From: Emergencia timonensis
GTDB lineage: Bacteria > Bacillota > Clostridia > Peptostreptococcales > Anaerovoracaceae
Length of the DNA stretch: 64,000 nucleotides
Direction: 5' to 3'
Assembly: GCF_900086585.1 (NCBI RefSeq)
Contig: NZ_FLKM01000008.1
Coordinates: forward strand, 1,809,652 to 1,873,651
Made by a program: the position numbers and the translations under genes. Shown in pieces: positions 25,060 through 33,911 of this stretch. Numbering within the stretch: the first letter of the stretch is position 1; each line of letters opens with the position of its first letter. The notes below the pieces were generated by a model. The model was given only the letters and a program-made list of their open reading frames with translations. It was not told the DNA's origin and did no database searches.

Positions 25060-25218
25060 AGAATGCTCGTCACATACCCCCACCCCCTACAGACAAGGAG
25101 GATACTACTGACTGCGACGGCGTTTTGTGCCGTCATGTCCTGCTTTTTTAAGAATAAAGGCAAGCTAAAGTATTATTTTGTTGTCGAATTCTGTAATATT
25201 CTGTAAAAACGTTTACAT

Positions 25219-25239
25219 GGTGCGGCTCGCATCCGCACC
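25219..25239 (+). promoter_or_regulatory. Hairpin in the leader of the APC carrier gene
   Basis: GGTGCGG-CTCGCAT-CCGCACC is a perfect seven-base stem, 73 bases before the carrier start, followed by GTCAGTTTTC. It could be an attenuator or weak terminator; no known riboswitch class was recognised. Confidence 0.4.
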
Positions 25240-25312
25240 GTCAGTTTTCTAAACGCCTTGTTAAACCCCTGACTGTTATGATGAGGTTAAATATTTAATG
25301 GAGGACAGTTAC

Positions 25313-26701
25313 ATGGAAGATGAAAAACGTTTAAAAGAACTGACCACGGAACAGACCGAGTTCAAGCGTGAAATCGGCGTATTCGGAGGCGTCAGCATCA
25401 TCGGCGGAATCATGATCGGTTCCGGTATTTTCTACCTGGGTTCTTATGTATTGCAGAGGACAGGTATGAACAGCGGACTGGCTTTGATCTGCTGGATCAT
25501 CGCAGGCATCATCTCCCTGTTTGGCGGCTTATGTTACGCGGAACTGGGAACGGCCATGCCGAAAGCGGGCGGCAGGGTCGTCTACTTAAATGAAGCTTTT
25601 CACCCGGTAGTGGGCTTTACAGCCGGATTTACGGACTGGCTGGTAGGCGGACCGGGTTCTATCGCGGCCGTCGCTATCGCGCTGATGGAGGTGCTTAGAT
25701 CTTTCTTTGACATCAGCGGATTCGGCATCAAAATGGGGGCAATCGTATTGATCGTCGCTTTGACCGCATACAATCTGGTGGGCGTCAAAATCGCCTCCGT
25801 CGTGCAGAGTTTGTCCATGATTGCCAAGCTGGTTCCTGTGGGCATCGTCATGCTGGTCGCTCTCTTCGTGGGAAGAATCAGCCCGGACCTTTCTCTCGGA
25901 CAGGCAAGCGATTATGCGGCAGCCAATGATACCAGCGTTCTCGGCATGATTGCCATCGCAGTGGTGGCATCTCTTTGGGCTTACGAGGGCTGGACCAATC
26001 TGAATACAGTGGCAGAAGAAATCAAAAATCCAAAGCGGAACCTGCCCCTGGCTTTGATCATCGGCATCGGCGGCGTTACCGTACTTTATACGTTATTTAA
26101 CTTTGCCATCATGAAGGTATTGCCACATGAGCAGATTGTTGCTATGATTAATGCAGAAGATCTGTATCTGGGCACGGCAGTGGCAGAAAAGGTGCTGGGC
26201 AGCGCAGGTGCCGTGGTGGTCTCCATCGGCATGATCCTGGCGATGTTCGGTACGGCCAACGGCATGGTTCTGGCACAGCCGAGAATGTATTACGCCATGG
26301 CAGAAGAAGGACATTTCTTCAAGAGCTTTGCCAAACTGCATCCGAAATACAAAGTGCCATATGCGCCGATTATCGTGCAGGGCGTTTTGTCCATCGCTTT
26401 AGTTTTGATGAGAAACCTGGATCAGCTGACCAACCTGGTCGTAGTCGTAGCTATGATTTACAATGCTCTGGTTATTTTGGCCGTGCCAATTCTGAGGAAG
26501 AAATACCCGAATATCGAGAGACCGTATAAAGTCTGGTTCTATCCGGTATCCGTCATCATCACGGCGCTGATCTTCATCGGACTGATCGTCATTTCTGCTA
26601 TCGACGATCCTGTAAACGGCGCCATGGGACTTTCTGTTCCTTTCATCGGTGCAATCGTTTACTATATCTTTGATATGAAATTAAAGAGAGAGAAAAAGTA
26701 A
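25313..26701 (+). CDS. APC superfamily amino acid permease
   Basis: A 462-residue carrier with 12 hydrophobic segments. GGVSIIGGIMIGSGIFYLGSYVL near residue 25 is the glycine-rich first helix of LAT/APC amino acid antiporters, and SLWAYEGWTNLNTVAEEIKNP marks helix 6. It should exchange or import amino acids. GGAGG at 25300-25304 supports the ATG at 25313 over the one at 25298 that overlaps it. The amidohydrolase gene starts one base after its stop, so substrate uptake and cleavage look linked. Confidence 0.9.
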   Translation: MEDEKRLKELTTEQTEFKREIGVFGGVSIIGGIMIGSGIFYLGSYVLQRTGMNSGLALICWIIAGIISLFGGLCYAELGTAMPKAGGRVVYLNEAFHPVVGFTAGFTDWLVGGPGSIAAVAIALMEVLRSFFDISGFGIKMGAIVLIVALTAYNLVGVKIASVVQSLSMIAKLVPVGIVMLVALFVGRISPDLSLGQASDYAAANDTSVLGMIAIAVVASLWAYEGWTNLNTVAEEIKNPKRNLPLALIIGIGGVTVLYTLFNFAIMKVLPHEQIVAMINAEDLYLGTAVAEKVLGSAGAVVVSIGMILAMFGTANGMVLAQPRMYYAMAEEGHFFKSFAKLHPKYKVPYAPIIVQGVLSIALVLMRNLDQLTNLVVVVAMIYNALVILAVPILRKKYPNIERPYKVWFYPVSVIITALIFIGLIVISAIDDPVNGAMGLSVPFIGAIVYYIFDMKLKREKK

Positions 26702-26702
26702 T

Positions 26703-28325
26703 ATGAAGAAGATTTTGCATCACGGAAAAGTATATGTAGAAAAGGGCATCTTTGCAGAAGCGGTCTTAATTGAGGGCGGGCTGATTGCCGCCGTCGGCAG
26801 CAACGAGGATATTCTGTCCCTGGCAGACGGAGATACAGAGCTGATGGACTGCGGCGGAAAGACCCTGATTCCGGGGCTCAACGACTCCCATCTGCACTTC
26901 ATGCAGTTTGGAGAGACTTTGAACCAGGTGGACATCGACGGCGTTCCATCCATCGACGAGATGATCAGAAGATGCCGGGACTTCATAGATAAGTATCCGG
27001 AAAAGGTGAAGGACGGTCTTCACGCCATCGGCTGGAATCAGGACCTCTTTGTGGATTCGGACCGCCTGCCGGACCGCCACGACCTGGACCAGATCAGCCG
27101 GGAGATTCCCATCGTCTTGGAGCGAGTCTGCGGACACATCGTCTCTTCCAATACAAAGGTCATTGAGATGCTGGGCATCGACGGCGATTCGCCCCAGTTT
27201 CCTGACGGAGACTTTTTGATCGGGGAAGACGGCTATCCTAACGGCATCTTTACGGCCAACGCCTGCAACATCGCCAAAGCCTTGATTCCGGACTTCAGCA
27301 TGGAGGAGAGGCGGAAGATTCTGCTGGAAACCATGAAGTACGGTGTCGCCCACGGACTGACCAGCGTGCAGAGCAACGACGTAGGCACCACCTTCATGGA
27401 TGGGCCGGCGGCGTTCAAACTGTTCCACGATGTCTACGACAGCGGGGAAGCCCTGCTCCGGTACAGGCATCAGGTCTGCTTTAACGACTTTGCCGCCTTC
27501 GAAACCTATCTGACGGAAGGCGAGTTCGCCTGCGGCAAATATGGAGAGGATTCCTGGCTGACCCTGGGTCCGCTGAAGCTTTTCAAGGACGGCAGCCTGG
27601 GGGCGAGAACGGCTCTGATGCGGGACGGCTATGCTGTTGACAGAGAAAATTACGGCCTGGAATGGATCAAAGACGACGAGATGGAGAAATACTGCCAGCT
27701 TGCCAAGAAGTACGGTCTGCAGGTGGTCACCCACGTCATCGGCGACGCAGCCATCGAGAAGACCATAGACTGCTACGAAAACGCCTTTGTGGACGGGGAG
27801 AACAAGCTGCGCCACGCCCTGATCCACTGCCAGATTACGGACGAAGGACTGCTCACACGTATCGCCGAAAAGGGCATCCTGGTCTTCGCACAGCCCATCT
27901 TCCTGGATTACGATATGAATATCGTAGAGGAACTCTGCGGCAAAGAGCTGGCATCGACATCCTACGCTTTTGGCACATTGCGGCGAAAGGGCGCCCATAT
28001 CTCTTACGGCACCGATTGTCCGGTAGAGGATTGTAACCCATTCCCTAATATCTACATGGCGGTGACGCGCAAAGACAAAAGCGGACAGCCTGCGGGCGGC
28101 TTTTATCCTGGCGAGTGTGTGGACGTGGCAGACGCCATCGACGCTTACACCATCGAAAGCGCTTACGGCGAGTTCATGGAAGACCGCAAAGGGAGGATCA
28201 AAAAGGGTTATTATGCGGACCTGGTTCTGCTGGACCGCGACATCTTTACGGTGGACCCGATGGAAATCAAAGACATCCTGCCGGAAATGACCATGGTCGG
28301 CGGCAAGGTTGTTTATCAGAAATAA
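26703..28325 (+). CDS. YtcJ-like metal-dependent amidohydrolase (Amidohydro_3)
   Basis: A 540-residue amidohydrolase of the YtcJ/LAF3-like group. The HxH metal motif appears in GLNDSHLHFMQFG near residue 60. Further ligands are likely in VVTHVIGDAAIEKTI, KLRHALIHCQIT and SYGTDCPVEDCNPF; the C-terminal beta strand is GYYADLVLLDRDIFTVDP. Members hydrolyse N-acyl amino acids, formamides or related amides. It is cotranscribed with the APC permease. The ribosome site is weak, as expected for coupled translation. A paralogue is at 38115. Confidence 0.88.
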   Translation: MKKILHHGKVYVEKGIFAEAVLIEGGLIAAVGSNEDILSLADGDTELMDCGGKTLIPGLNDSHLHFMQFGETLNQVDIDGVPSIDEMIRRCRDFIDKYPEKVKDGLHAIGWNQDLFVDSDRLPDRHDLDQISREIPIVLERVCGHIVSSNTKVIEMLGIDGDSPQFPDGDFLIGEDGYPNGIFTANACNIAKALIPDFSMEERRKILLETMKYGVAHGLTSVQSNDVGTTFMDGPAAFKLFHDVYDSGEALLRYRHQVCFNDFAAFETYLTEGEFACGKYGEDSWLTLGPLKLFKDGSLGARTALMRDGYAVDRENYGLEWIKDDEMEKYCQLAKKYGLQVVTHVIGDAAIEKTIDCYENAFVDGENKLRHALIHCQITDEGLLTRIAEKGILVFAQPIFLDYDMNIVEELCGKELASTSYAFGTLRRKGAHISYGTDCPVEDCNPFPNIYMAVTRKDKSGQPAGGFYPGECVDVADAIDAYTIESAYGEFMEDRKGRIKKGYYADLVLLDRDIFTVDPMEIKDILPEMTMVGGKVVYQK

Positions 28326-28340
28326 ATATGTAATCAGTGC

Positions 28341-28376
28341 AAAACGCCAATCAACCTGAAATGATTGGCGTTTTTT
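28341..28376. terminator. Bidirectional terminator
   Basis: AAAACGCCAATCA and TGATTGGCGTTTT pair over 13 bases around an eight-base loop, with T6 on the plus strand and A-rich sequence on the other, between convergent genes. Confidence 0.88.
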
Positions 28377-28382
28377 GCATTC

Positions 28383-29540
28383 TCATTTGAACTGGGCAAG
28401 CATTTCCTCATATAAAATCGGATTGGAAAAGATTTTGGCAATCGTGTAGGAGATCAGGAGGGCGCCGGTTCGTATGGCACCGTGCAGTGCATCGGACTTC
28501 ATGATCGCTGCAAACTCTGCGGTATGGATCGGTGCGTCACAAACCTTCAGGACCGGATGGAACGCCGGACAGCGAAAGCTGACGTTGCCGATATCGGAGG
28601 AACCGAACAGCGCGTCGGTGCATGTAGTTGGAACCTCCAATTCAGCAAATGTGTCCGAAATTACGGCTTCCACAGCAGGGTTTGACTTGAGGTTATCAAA
28701 TGGTTTATCGGGTACAGTCTTTTGGTAGGTGCAGCCTGTCATCATTGCGGCACATTCCGCCATAGTGTCCACCCTTTTCGTGATCTCGTTCAGATAATGC
28801 CTGTCAGAAGCGCGAGTATACATGGAAACCTGAGCGTAATCGGGGACGATGTTGGCTGCAACACCGCCGTGATTGATAATGCCATGAATCCGTACATCGG
28901 GTCTGACATGCTGCCTGAACATGTCAACACTGTCGAACAACAGTCTCGCCGCATTCAGGGCGTTGATTCCTTCCCATGGCGCCGCTGCCCCGTGAGAAGC
29001 CTTCCCGTAAAAGTCGTAGATGGCAGAGTCAAGCGCAAGCAGATTGGCGCCGGAGGCACTGAAGTGATTGGGGTGGACCAAGATGGCGAAATCGTATTGA
29101 TCGAAGACGCCATCTTCTACCATGATGCACTTTCCACCATAGGTTTCCTCTGCAGGTGTTCCGATAATATGGATATCGGCGTCAAGCTGATCCTGTAACT
29201 TTTTTAAAGCCAGCGCCGCTAAGATGCTGATAGAGCAGATTGCAGAATGGCCGCAGGCGTGACCGATTTCCGGCAATGCGTCATATTCTGCAAGGAGCGC
29301 AATTTTCCTGTGGTGATTGTTTTTTCCATAGGTGGCTCTGAAGGCAGTGCCCATGTTGTTAAAGGGATATTCTACGTCGAATTCCCTGCTTCTCAGATAT
29401 TCTACGATTTTCTCAGACGTTCGGAATTCCTCGCCGCTGAGTTCCGGATGATCCGCAATATCGTCATTTAGCCTGCAGATTTCTTCCAGGCAGAGGGCCG
29501 CCTCTGATTGAATCTGTGTTTTCATTTCTTCGTAATTCAT
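28383..29540 (-). CDS. M20 family amidohydrolase (ACY1L2/AbgB-like)
   Basis: A 385-residue M20D enzyme. Motifs are LLAEYDALPEIGHACGHSAICS, GTPAEETYGGK, GKASHGAAAPWEGINALNAARL and PIHTAEFAA. The pattern is nearest to ACY1L2 and AbgB-type amidohydrolases acting on dipeptides or aminoacyl conjugates. GGAGGTAAC precedes the ATG. It stands alone on the minus strand, with its promoter in the shared region upstream of the sigma-54 site at 29759. It is one of at least five M20-type enzymes in this window. Confidence 0.87.
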   Translation of the reverse strand: MNYEEMKTQIQSEAALCLEEICRLNDDIADHPELSGEEFRTSEKIVEYLRSREFDVEYPFNNMGTAFRATYGKNNHHRKIALLAEYDALPEIGHACGHSAICSISILAALALKKLQDQLDADIHIIGTPAEETYGGKCIMVEDGVFDQYDFAILVHPNHFSASGANLLALDSAIYDFYGKASHGAAAPWEGINALNAARLLFDSVDMFRQHVRPDVRIHGIINHGGVAANIVPDYAQVSMYTRASDRHYLNEITKRVDTMAECAAMMTGCTYQKTVPDKPFDNLKSNPAVEAVISDTFAELEVPTTCTDALFGSSDIGNVSFRCPAFHPVLKVCDAPIHTAEFAAIMKSDALHGAIRTGALLISYTIAKIFSNPILYEEMLAQFK

Positions 29541-29758
29541 TGTTGTTACCTCCTTGTGTGCTTAGCGTTTAAAATCTTTGTTACATTTATTGCAAATTCG
29601 ATGCCAGTCAAAAAAGTGGAGCTGCGCAAGGGAAAAAGGCGGTAGCAGGAACGGAAGTGAGAGAAATAGAGGGGATATGAGAAGAAAACATCACAGTATT
29701 TCGTTCAGTAAACCTTGAGGATTGCGGAAAATACAGAGATTGCAGGGAGAAACACTCG

Positions 29759-29774
29759 TGGCATGCGATTTGCA
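29759..29774 (+). promoter_or_regulatory. Sigma-54 promoter upstream of the cysteine hydrolase gene
   Basis: TGGCATGCGATTTGCA matches the -24/-12 consensus TGGCAYR-N4-TTGCW exactly, with correct GG to GC spacing. It ends 46 bases before the ATG. A sigma-54 activator is encoded at 32538. The rest of 29541-29820 shows no gene. Confidence 0.8.
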
Positions 29775-29820
29775 ATGACATACATCAAATAACTTTTGCT
29801 TTGTGAAAGGAGAAAGAGAA

Positions 29821-30501
29821 ATGACGTATGAAGAGTTAATCGTGAAAAAGGGCGGCGTGACGCCGCAGATCATTCCCTCCGCGGAGGATACTGCGCTCGT
29901 TTTGATCGACATGCAGAATCTTGCAACGGCAGAAAACATTGTCAGGGAAGCGGTCGCTGTAGGTATTGACGAGGAGGAGGCGCGGCAGCTTTGCCAGACA
30001 TATCACAAGATGGAGAGAGCGGCAACGGAGAAAGCCGCGAAGCTGCTTGCGGTCTGCAGAGAAAAAGGAATCAGACCGATACACGTAAAAATTCAATCCT
30101 ATGCGGGAGATGCATCTGACACGGGCGGGCTGCACAAGAGATTGAACTTCCAGTGTCCTCCAACCTCCTGGGAAGCAAAATGGATACCGGAGGTCGCGCC
30201 GAAGGAAGGAGAAGTCGTTCTCGTCAAGACCTGCTCTGGCGCAGTTGTCGGCACGCCGATTGAAAGAGTTCTGCTGGGTATGGATATCAAGAAGTGCTAT
30301 TGTGTCGGTTTTTACACGGACCAGTGCGTCGAGACGACGGTAAGAGACTTGGCTGACTGCGGCTTTGCGTGTGAATTGGTTCTAGATGCCACGGCTACAG
30401 AGACGGAGAAAAGGTACAATAACACGATCGAAAACATCTGTAATGTGTACTGCGCGTCAGGCTACACTGACGAGATTATCGAAAAACTCAGGAGCTTGTA
30501 A
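29821..30501 (+). CDS. Isochorismatase-like cysteine hydrolase
   Basis: A 226-residue hydrolase of the isochorismatase/nicotinamidase fold. The Asp-Lys-Cys triad is visible: Asp30 in ALVLIDMQN, Lys in VVLVKTCSGA and Cys in GFYTDQCVETTVRDLADCGF. Such enzymes cleave amides or vinyl ethers, for example nicotinamide, N-carbamoylsarcosine and ureidoacrylate. AAAGGAG supports the ATG at 29821. The sigma-54 promoter and following two-component genes suggest it is induced by the signal the kinase detects, and its product or substrate may be moved by the SSS symporters. Confidence 0.87.
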   Translation: MTYEELIVKKGGVTPQIIPSAEDTALVLIDMQNLATAENIVREAVAVGIDEEEARQLCQTYHKMERAATEKAAKLLAVCREKGIRPIHVKIQSYAGDASDTGGLHKRLNFQCPPTSWEAKWIPEVAPKEGEVVLVKTCSGAVVGTPIERVLLGMDIKKCYCVGFYTDQCVETTVRDLADCGFACELVLDATATETEKRYNNTIENICNVYCASGYTDEIIEKLRSL

Positions 30502-30518
30502 TAGGAGGGGCACATCGT

Positions 30519-30550
30519 AATTGGGGTGGTAAAGCATTGCCATCCCAATT
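30519..30550 (+). terminator. Possible terminator after the hydrolase gene
   Basis: AATTGGGGTGG and CCATCCCAATT pair over 11 bases with one G-U around a ten-base loop, 18 bases after the stop. The following ATTATTG is a poor T-run, so it may be leaky. Confidence 0.45.
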
Positions 30551-30585
30551 ATTATTGTGCATACATAATTACCAATTATAGCCAT

Positions 30586-30614
30586 TTGAAAACGGATATA
30601 ACGTAGGCTATAAT
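30586..30614 (+). promoter_or_regulatory. Sigma-A promoter of the two-component genes
   Basis: TTGAAA, a 17-base spacer and a perfect TATAAT, 24 bases before the kinase ATG. It makes the regulators independent of sigma-54. Confidence 0.7.
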
Positions 30615-30637
30615 GAATTTTGAAAGGTGAGAATATT

Positions 30638-32566
30638 ATGAGAACTTCTATCAGCAATAAGATCATGGCCATTTTTTTAATTATTGTAATCATAATGTCC
30701 TTTTCACTGGTTTTCTATTTCCAACATTCTTTTACGTTATATAGTAATGAGCAAAATATAGGATTAGTCAGAAAGACAGTAGATTTATCGTGGGAGCTGT
30801 ATAAAGAAACGATCACCTTGCAATGTAAGGAAGTTGATCTTTTACTAGAAAATTCCCAAAGCAATCAAGGAGAAAGTCTCCTCAAAAGTCTGAGAGAAGA
30901 AAAGGGGGAGCGGGGAATCAGCCGAATCGGCATATATGATTTTTTGAACAGCAGCTTTTACGGAACACTAAAAAAATTTAGGGATTACGAAGACGGATTA
31001 CTTGTAGTTGACGGCAGGCTTGCATACAAGGCGAGCAACGAAAAATACAGTGTCTGTATATCATTTGGCAAAGATTTTCTGAAGAAGTATTATCCCGGGT
31101 TTACGGTAGATCGAATCAAGTATACGAAGTATTCCCTCAATCAAGTGGAGAAGTGCAACATTGCCGCAGGTTCAACATACGCTGCGGTAAGCTATTTTTA
31201 TCAGGGAATCTGTGCAAATTTCAGAGTTCTGATTCCAAAACCCAATAACAGTGCATTCATCAATTCTATTATCATCATCTGCTTGCTCTTATTGATTTGT
31301 TCGAGCTTTCTCGGCAGATTTCTGGTGTCAAAGGTGTCAAATCCGCTTGAATACATTATAGATAATTTGTATGCACCACAAATTGATAAAGACGCAATTC
31401 ATCTGCGCAATGATGATGAACTTGAGATGCTGGTAGATGAAATAAACTACATGAAAAAAGATATTGTGGAAAAAAATCAGAATCTTGTTGAACAGCGAAA
31501 CCGTTTAAAGATCGTCCTGGAGAAAATAGGATATTCTATCGTGATCATTGATAAGAATTTTAATTTGATCGACATGAATTCCCGCGGAGGATGTTTTGGC
31601 AATTACTTTGAAAAACCTAATGCGCAAGGTTCAAAATGTTATAACCTATTTCTCGGAAAAGAGCAGCCGTGTGAAGGCTGCAGGCCGGGTGGGAAAATTG
31701 CGGAGAAAGTGTTCGATCATCGAATTTTCACTGTCACCAATGACACGATCAAATATTTTGAAGATGATGAAGAGGTGAGCCTGGTGGTTTCGAGGGATAT
31801 TTCCGTCGATGTACTGAACTCAAGGAAAATCTTTGAACTGGACAGATTGGCGCAGATCGGCAAAGTTACATCCGCCGTGACCCATGAGTTAAAGAATCCT
31901 TTAGCTGTAATCAAATCCAGCATGTACTACCTGGACAAGCTTTATCTGGACAAGGTGCCGGAATATCTTTTTCTAAAAGAATATGGTGAAACATCTGGTC
32001 TGATCAACACGGCAGCAAAGAGGGCTGAATACGTGGTGACCAATCTATTGGAACTGTCGAAAGAGCGCCCGGGCACCAGGGGGAAAGCGGTGAGCCTCAA
32101 CAATATTCTAAAACAGGTGTTATTGCTGTATAGGGACGATTTATATAAGAAACGCGTCAGGTTTTCACAAGAAAACAAAATCAACACGATGGAAATCGGC
32201 ATGGATACAGAAATATTCAAGTCCATTTTGATGAATGTCATCAGCAATGCCGTCGAAGCTGTGCGCGAAAATGGAATCATCATTGTCAGGGCGGACGAGG
32301 ATGAAAGAAAAAACAGCTATATTATCACAATCAGTGACAATGGATATGGAATCGTGGACAAGGATAAGGAAAAGATTTTCGAATCATTTTATTCCACCAA
32401 AACGGAGAAAGAAAATGCAGGTCTTGGACTTTGGATTGTAAAAAAGGAGATAACAAAGTGTAATGGCAAGGTATATGCACGCAGCAATGACTTGAATGGC
32501 GTAGATCTTGTCATTGAATTACCGAGGGAGGGGAAAGATGAAGAAAGGGAAAATACTGCTGATTGA
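30638..32566 (+). CDS. Membrane sensor histidine kinase with HAMP and PAS
   Basis: A 642-residue kinase. A membrane helix at about residues 8-27, an extracellular sensor of about 180 residues, a second helix (IIIICLLLLICSSFLG), HAMP, a PAS domain with cysteines (KCYNLFLGKEQPCEGC), HisKA with His416 in AVTHELKNPLAV, and a HATPase domain with N-box NVISNAVEAV and GLGLWIVKKE. It phosphorylates the downstream NtrC-type regulator, whose start overlaps its end by 29 bases. The ATG at 30638 has AAAGGTGAG upstream; an earlier TTG is less likely. The ligand is unknown, perhaps a substrate of the flanking symporters. Confidence 0.9.
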   Translation: MRTSISNKIMAIFLIIVIIMSFSLVFYFQHSFTLYSNEQNIGLVRKTVDLSWELYKETITLQCKEVDLLLENSQSNQGESLLKSLREEKGERGISRIGIYDFLNSSFYGTLKKFRDYEDGLLVVDGRLAYKASNEKYSVCISFGKDFLKKYYPGFTVDRIKYTKYSLNQVEKCNIAAGSTYAAVSYFYQGICANFRVLIPKPNNSAFINSIIIICLLLLICSSFLGRFLVSKVSNPLEYIIDNLYAPQIDKDAIHLRNDDELEMLVDEINYMKKDIVEKNQNLVEQRNRLKIVLEKIGYSIVIIDKNFNLIDMNSRGGCFGNYFEKPNAQGSKCYNLFLGKEQPCEGCRPGGKIAEKVFDHRIFTVTNDTIKYFEDDEEVSLVVSRDISVDVLNSRKIFELDRLAQIGKVTSAVTHELKNPLAVIKSSMYYLDKLYLDKVPEYLFLKEYGETSGLINTAAKRAEYVVTNLLELSKERPGTRGKAVSLNNILKQVLLLYRDDLYKKRVRFSQENKINTMEIGMDTEIFKSILMNVISNAVEAVRENGIIIVRADEDERKNSYIITISDNGYGIVDKDKEKIFESFYSTKTEKENAGLGLWIVKKEITKCNGKVYARSNDLNGVDLVIELPREGKDEERENTAD

Positions 32567-33911
32567 TGACGATATTGCGTTTCTCACGATCACGGAAAAA
32601 ATATTGGGTTATGCCGGTTATCGCGTAGACACGGACAGCGACCCTGCAGATGCGATTGAACGGACTGATTTGGGCGACTTTGACTTAATTATCACAGACC
32701 TGGTCATGCCGCAGATTGATGGGATAGAAGTCATAAAGAGCATTCTTGCACGCCATCCTCATAAAAAAATACTCGTATTGACCGGTAACGCCACCATAGA
32801 AACAGCAGTAGAGGCGATGAAACAAGGCGCTTATACCTATATCGAAAAACCTGTGGAGTCCGACAGACTGCTGAGGAAAATCGAAGAAGTCTTCTATTTT
32901 GAGAATCATTCTGATGAGGAAGCTTTGCTGATAGATGATTCTGAAATATACGTCGGAGAATCGCCTGAAATAGCGAAAGTGTTGAAGATGGTTGAGAAAA
33001 TAGCGAAAGTGGAATCAGGCACGCTCATCTTGGGTGAAAGCGGCACGGGTAAGGAAGTCATCGCATCATTGATACATAAGAATTCAAACCGCAGGAATGG
33101 CCCCTTTATCAAAATAAATTGCGCCGCGATACCCGAACCCCTCTTTGAGAGCGAGCTTTTCGGATTTGTGAGAGGTGCGTTTACAGGGGCGATTAAAGAC
33201 ACAAAGGGAAAGATGGAACTGGCGAGAGGCGGCACCCTGTTTTTAGATGAGATCGGTGATCTCAGCTTACTTGCGCAGACCAAAATATTACGGGCGATTC
33301 AGGAAAAGGAAATATACCGCATCGGCGGAGAAGCTTCTGTTGAGATCGATTTTCGCCTGATCTGTGCTACGAACAAAGACCTCAGAAAGATGGTAGAGGA
33401 AGAGAAATTCCGGGAAGACCTGTATTATCGAATCAATGTAGCAACCATCAATCTTCCGCCGCTGAGAGAAAGAAGTGAAGATATTGACGGTTTCATCGAA
33501 TATTATCGCACGGAATTTGAAAAGAAGTTCGAAAAACAGATTCCCGTGTTTTCTAAAGAGGTTATGGCCTCTCTGCAGAACTATTGCTGGCCGGGAAACA
33601 TCAGGGAACTCAAAAACGTCATTGAACGCATCTATATTTTCGGAGAGGTAAATAGAGAGGTGACGCTGTTGGATCTGCCAGCAGAAATATTGAATCATGA
33701 TCCGGGCAGTTTATCGAGAAACGAAAACAACATGCAATATAAAGATGCGAAGTATGAGTTCGAAAAAAATTATATTGAAAAAATGCTGGTAAAAAACAAT
33801 TGGAATGTATCAAAGACAGCGGAGGAGATCGGCCTTTCCAGGCGGAACCTTCATGAAAAAATCAATCAGTTTCAGTTGAACAGAGGGGGATTCCATGATA
33901 GTGGGCGGTAG
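32538..33911 (+). CDS. NtrC-family sigma-54-dependent response regulator
   Basis: A 457-residue activator. The receiver domain has the acidic pair in LIDDDIAF and phospho-acceptor Asp54 (IITDLVMPQIDG). The AAA+ domain has Walker A GESGTGKE, GAFTGA at 213-218 for sigma-54 contact, and Walker B GGTLFLDEIGDLS. A Fis-type HTH is at the end (NVSKTAEEIGLSRRNLHEKI). All parts needed for sigma-54 activation are intact. GGGAGGGG precedes the ATG at 32538. Likely targets are the two -24/-12 promoters at 29759 and 35415 on either side. Confidence 0.93.
   Translation: MKKGKILLIDDDIAFLTITEKILGYAGYRVDTDSDPADAIERTDLGDFDLIITDLVMPQIDGIEVIKSILARHPHKKILVLTGNATIETAVEAMKQGAYTYIEKPVESDRLLRKIEEVFYFENHSDEEALLIDDSEIYVGESPEIAKVLKMVEKIAKVESGTLILGESGTGKEVIASLIHKNSNRRNGPFIKINCAAIPEPLFESELFGFVRGAFTGAIKDTKGKMELARGGTLFLDEIGDLSLLAQTKILRAIQEKEIYRIGGEASVEIDFRLICATNKDLRKMVEEEKFREDLYYRINVATINLPPLRERSEDIDGFIEYYRTEFEKKFEKQIPVFSKEVMASLQNYCWPGNIRELKNVIERIYIFGEVNREVTLLDLPAEILNHDPGSLSRNENNMQYKDAKYEFEKNYIEKMLVKNNWNVSKTAEEIGLSRRNLHEKINQFQLNRGGFHDSGR

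Larger units (their letters stand above)
24756..25192. repeat. 17-bp direct repeat pair bounding a gene-free block
   Basis: TTTTGTTGTCGAATTCT occurs at 24756-24772 and again at 25176-25192 in the same orientation, 420 bases apart. The block between holds element B and the diverged inverted repeats, but no supported gene. It could be the footprint of a lost or miniature mobile element. Confidence 0.5.

Noticed and set aside
24701..25163. Two short minus-strand frames (78 and 68 codons) between the ferredoxin and APC genes
   Set aside because: They run through repeat elements, have no ribosome sites and no family resemblance; treated as possible decayed sequence instead.
24095..25312. CRISPR array or phage attachment site in the gene-poor block
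   Set aside because: The repeats are only paired, not regularly spaced, and no integrase or cas gene is present.
26766..27998. A long minus-strand open frame of 410 codons
   Set aside because: It mirrors the amidohydrolase gene on the other strand, has no recognisable domain and no ribosome site.
30523..30545. GGTAAAGCATTGC as a third sigma-54 promoter
   Set aside because: The GG to GC spacing is one base short and the stretch is part of a hairpin; the kinase gene has a good sigma-A promoter.
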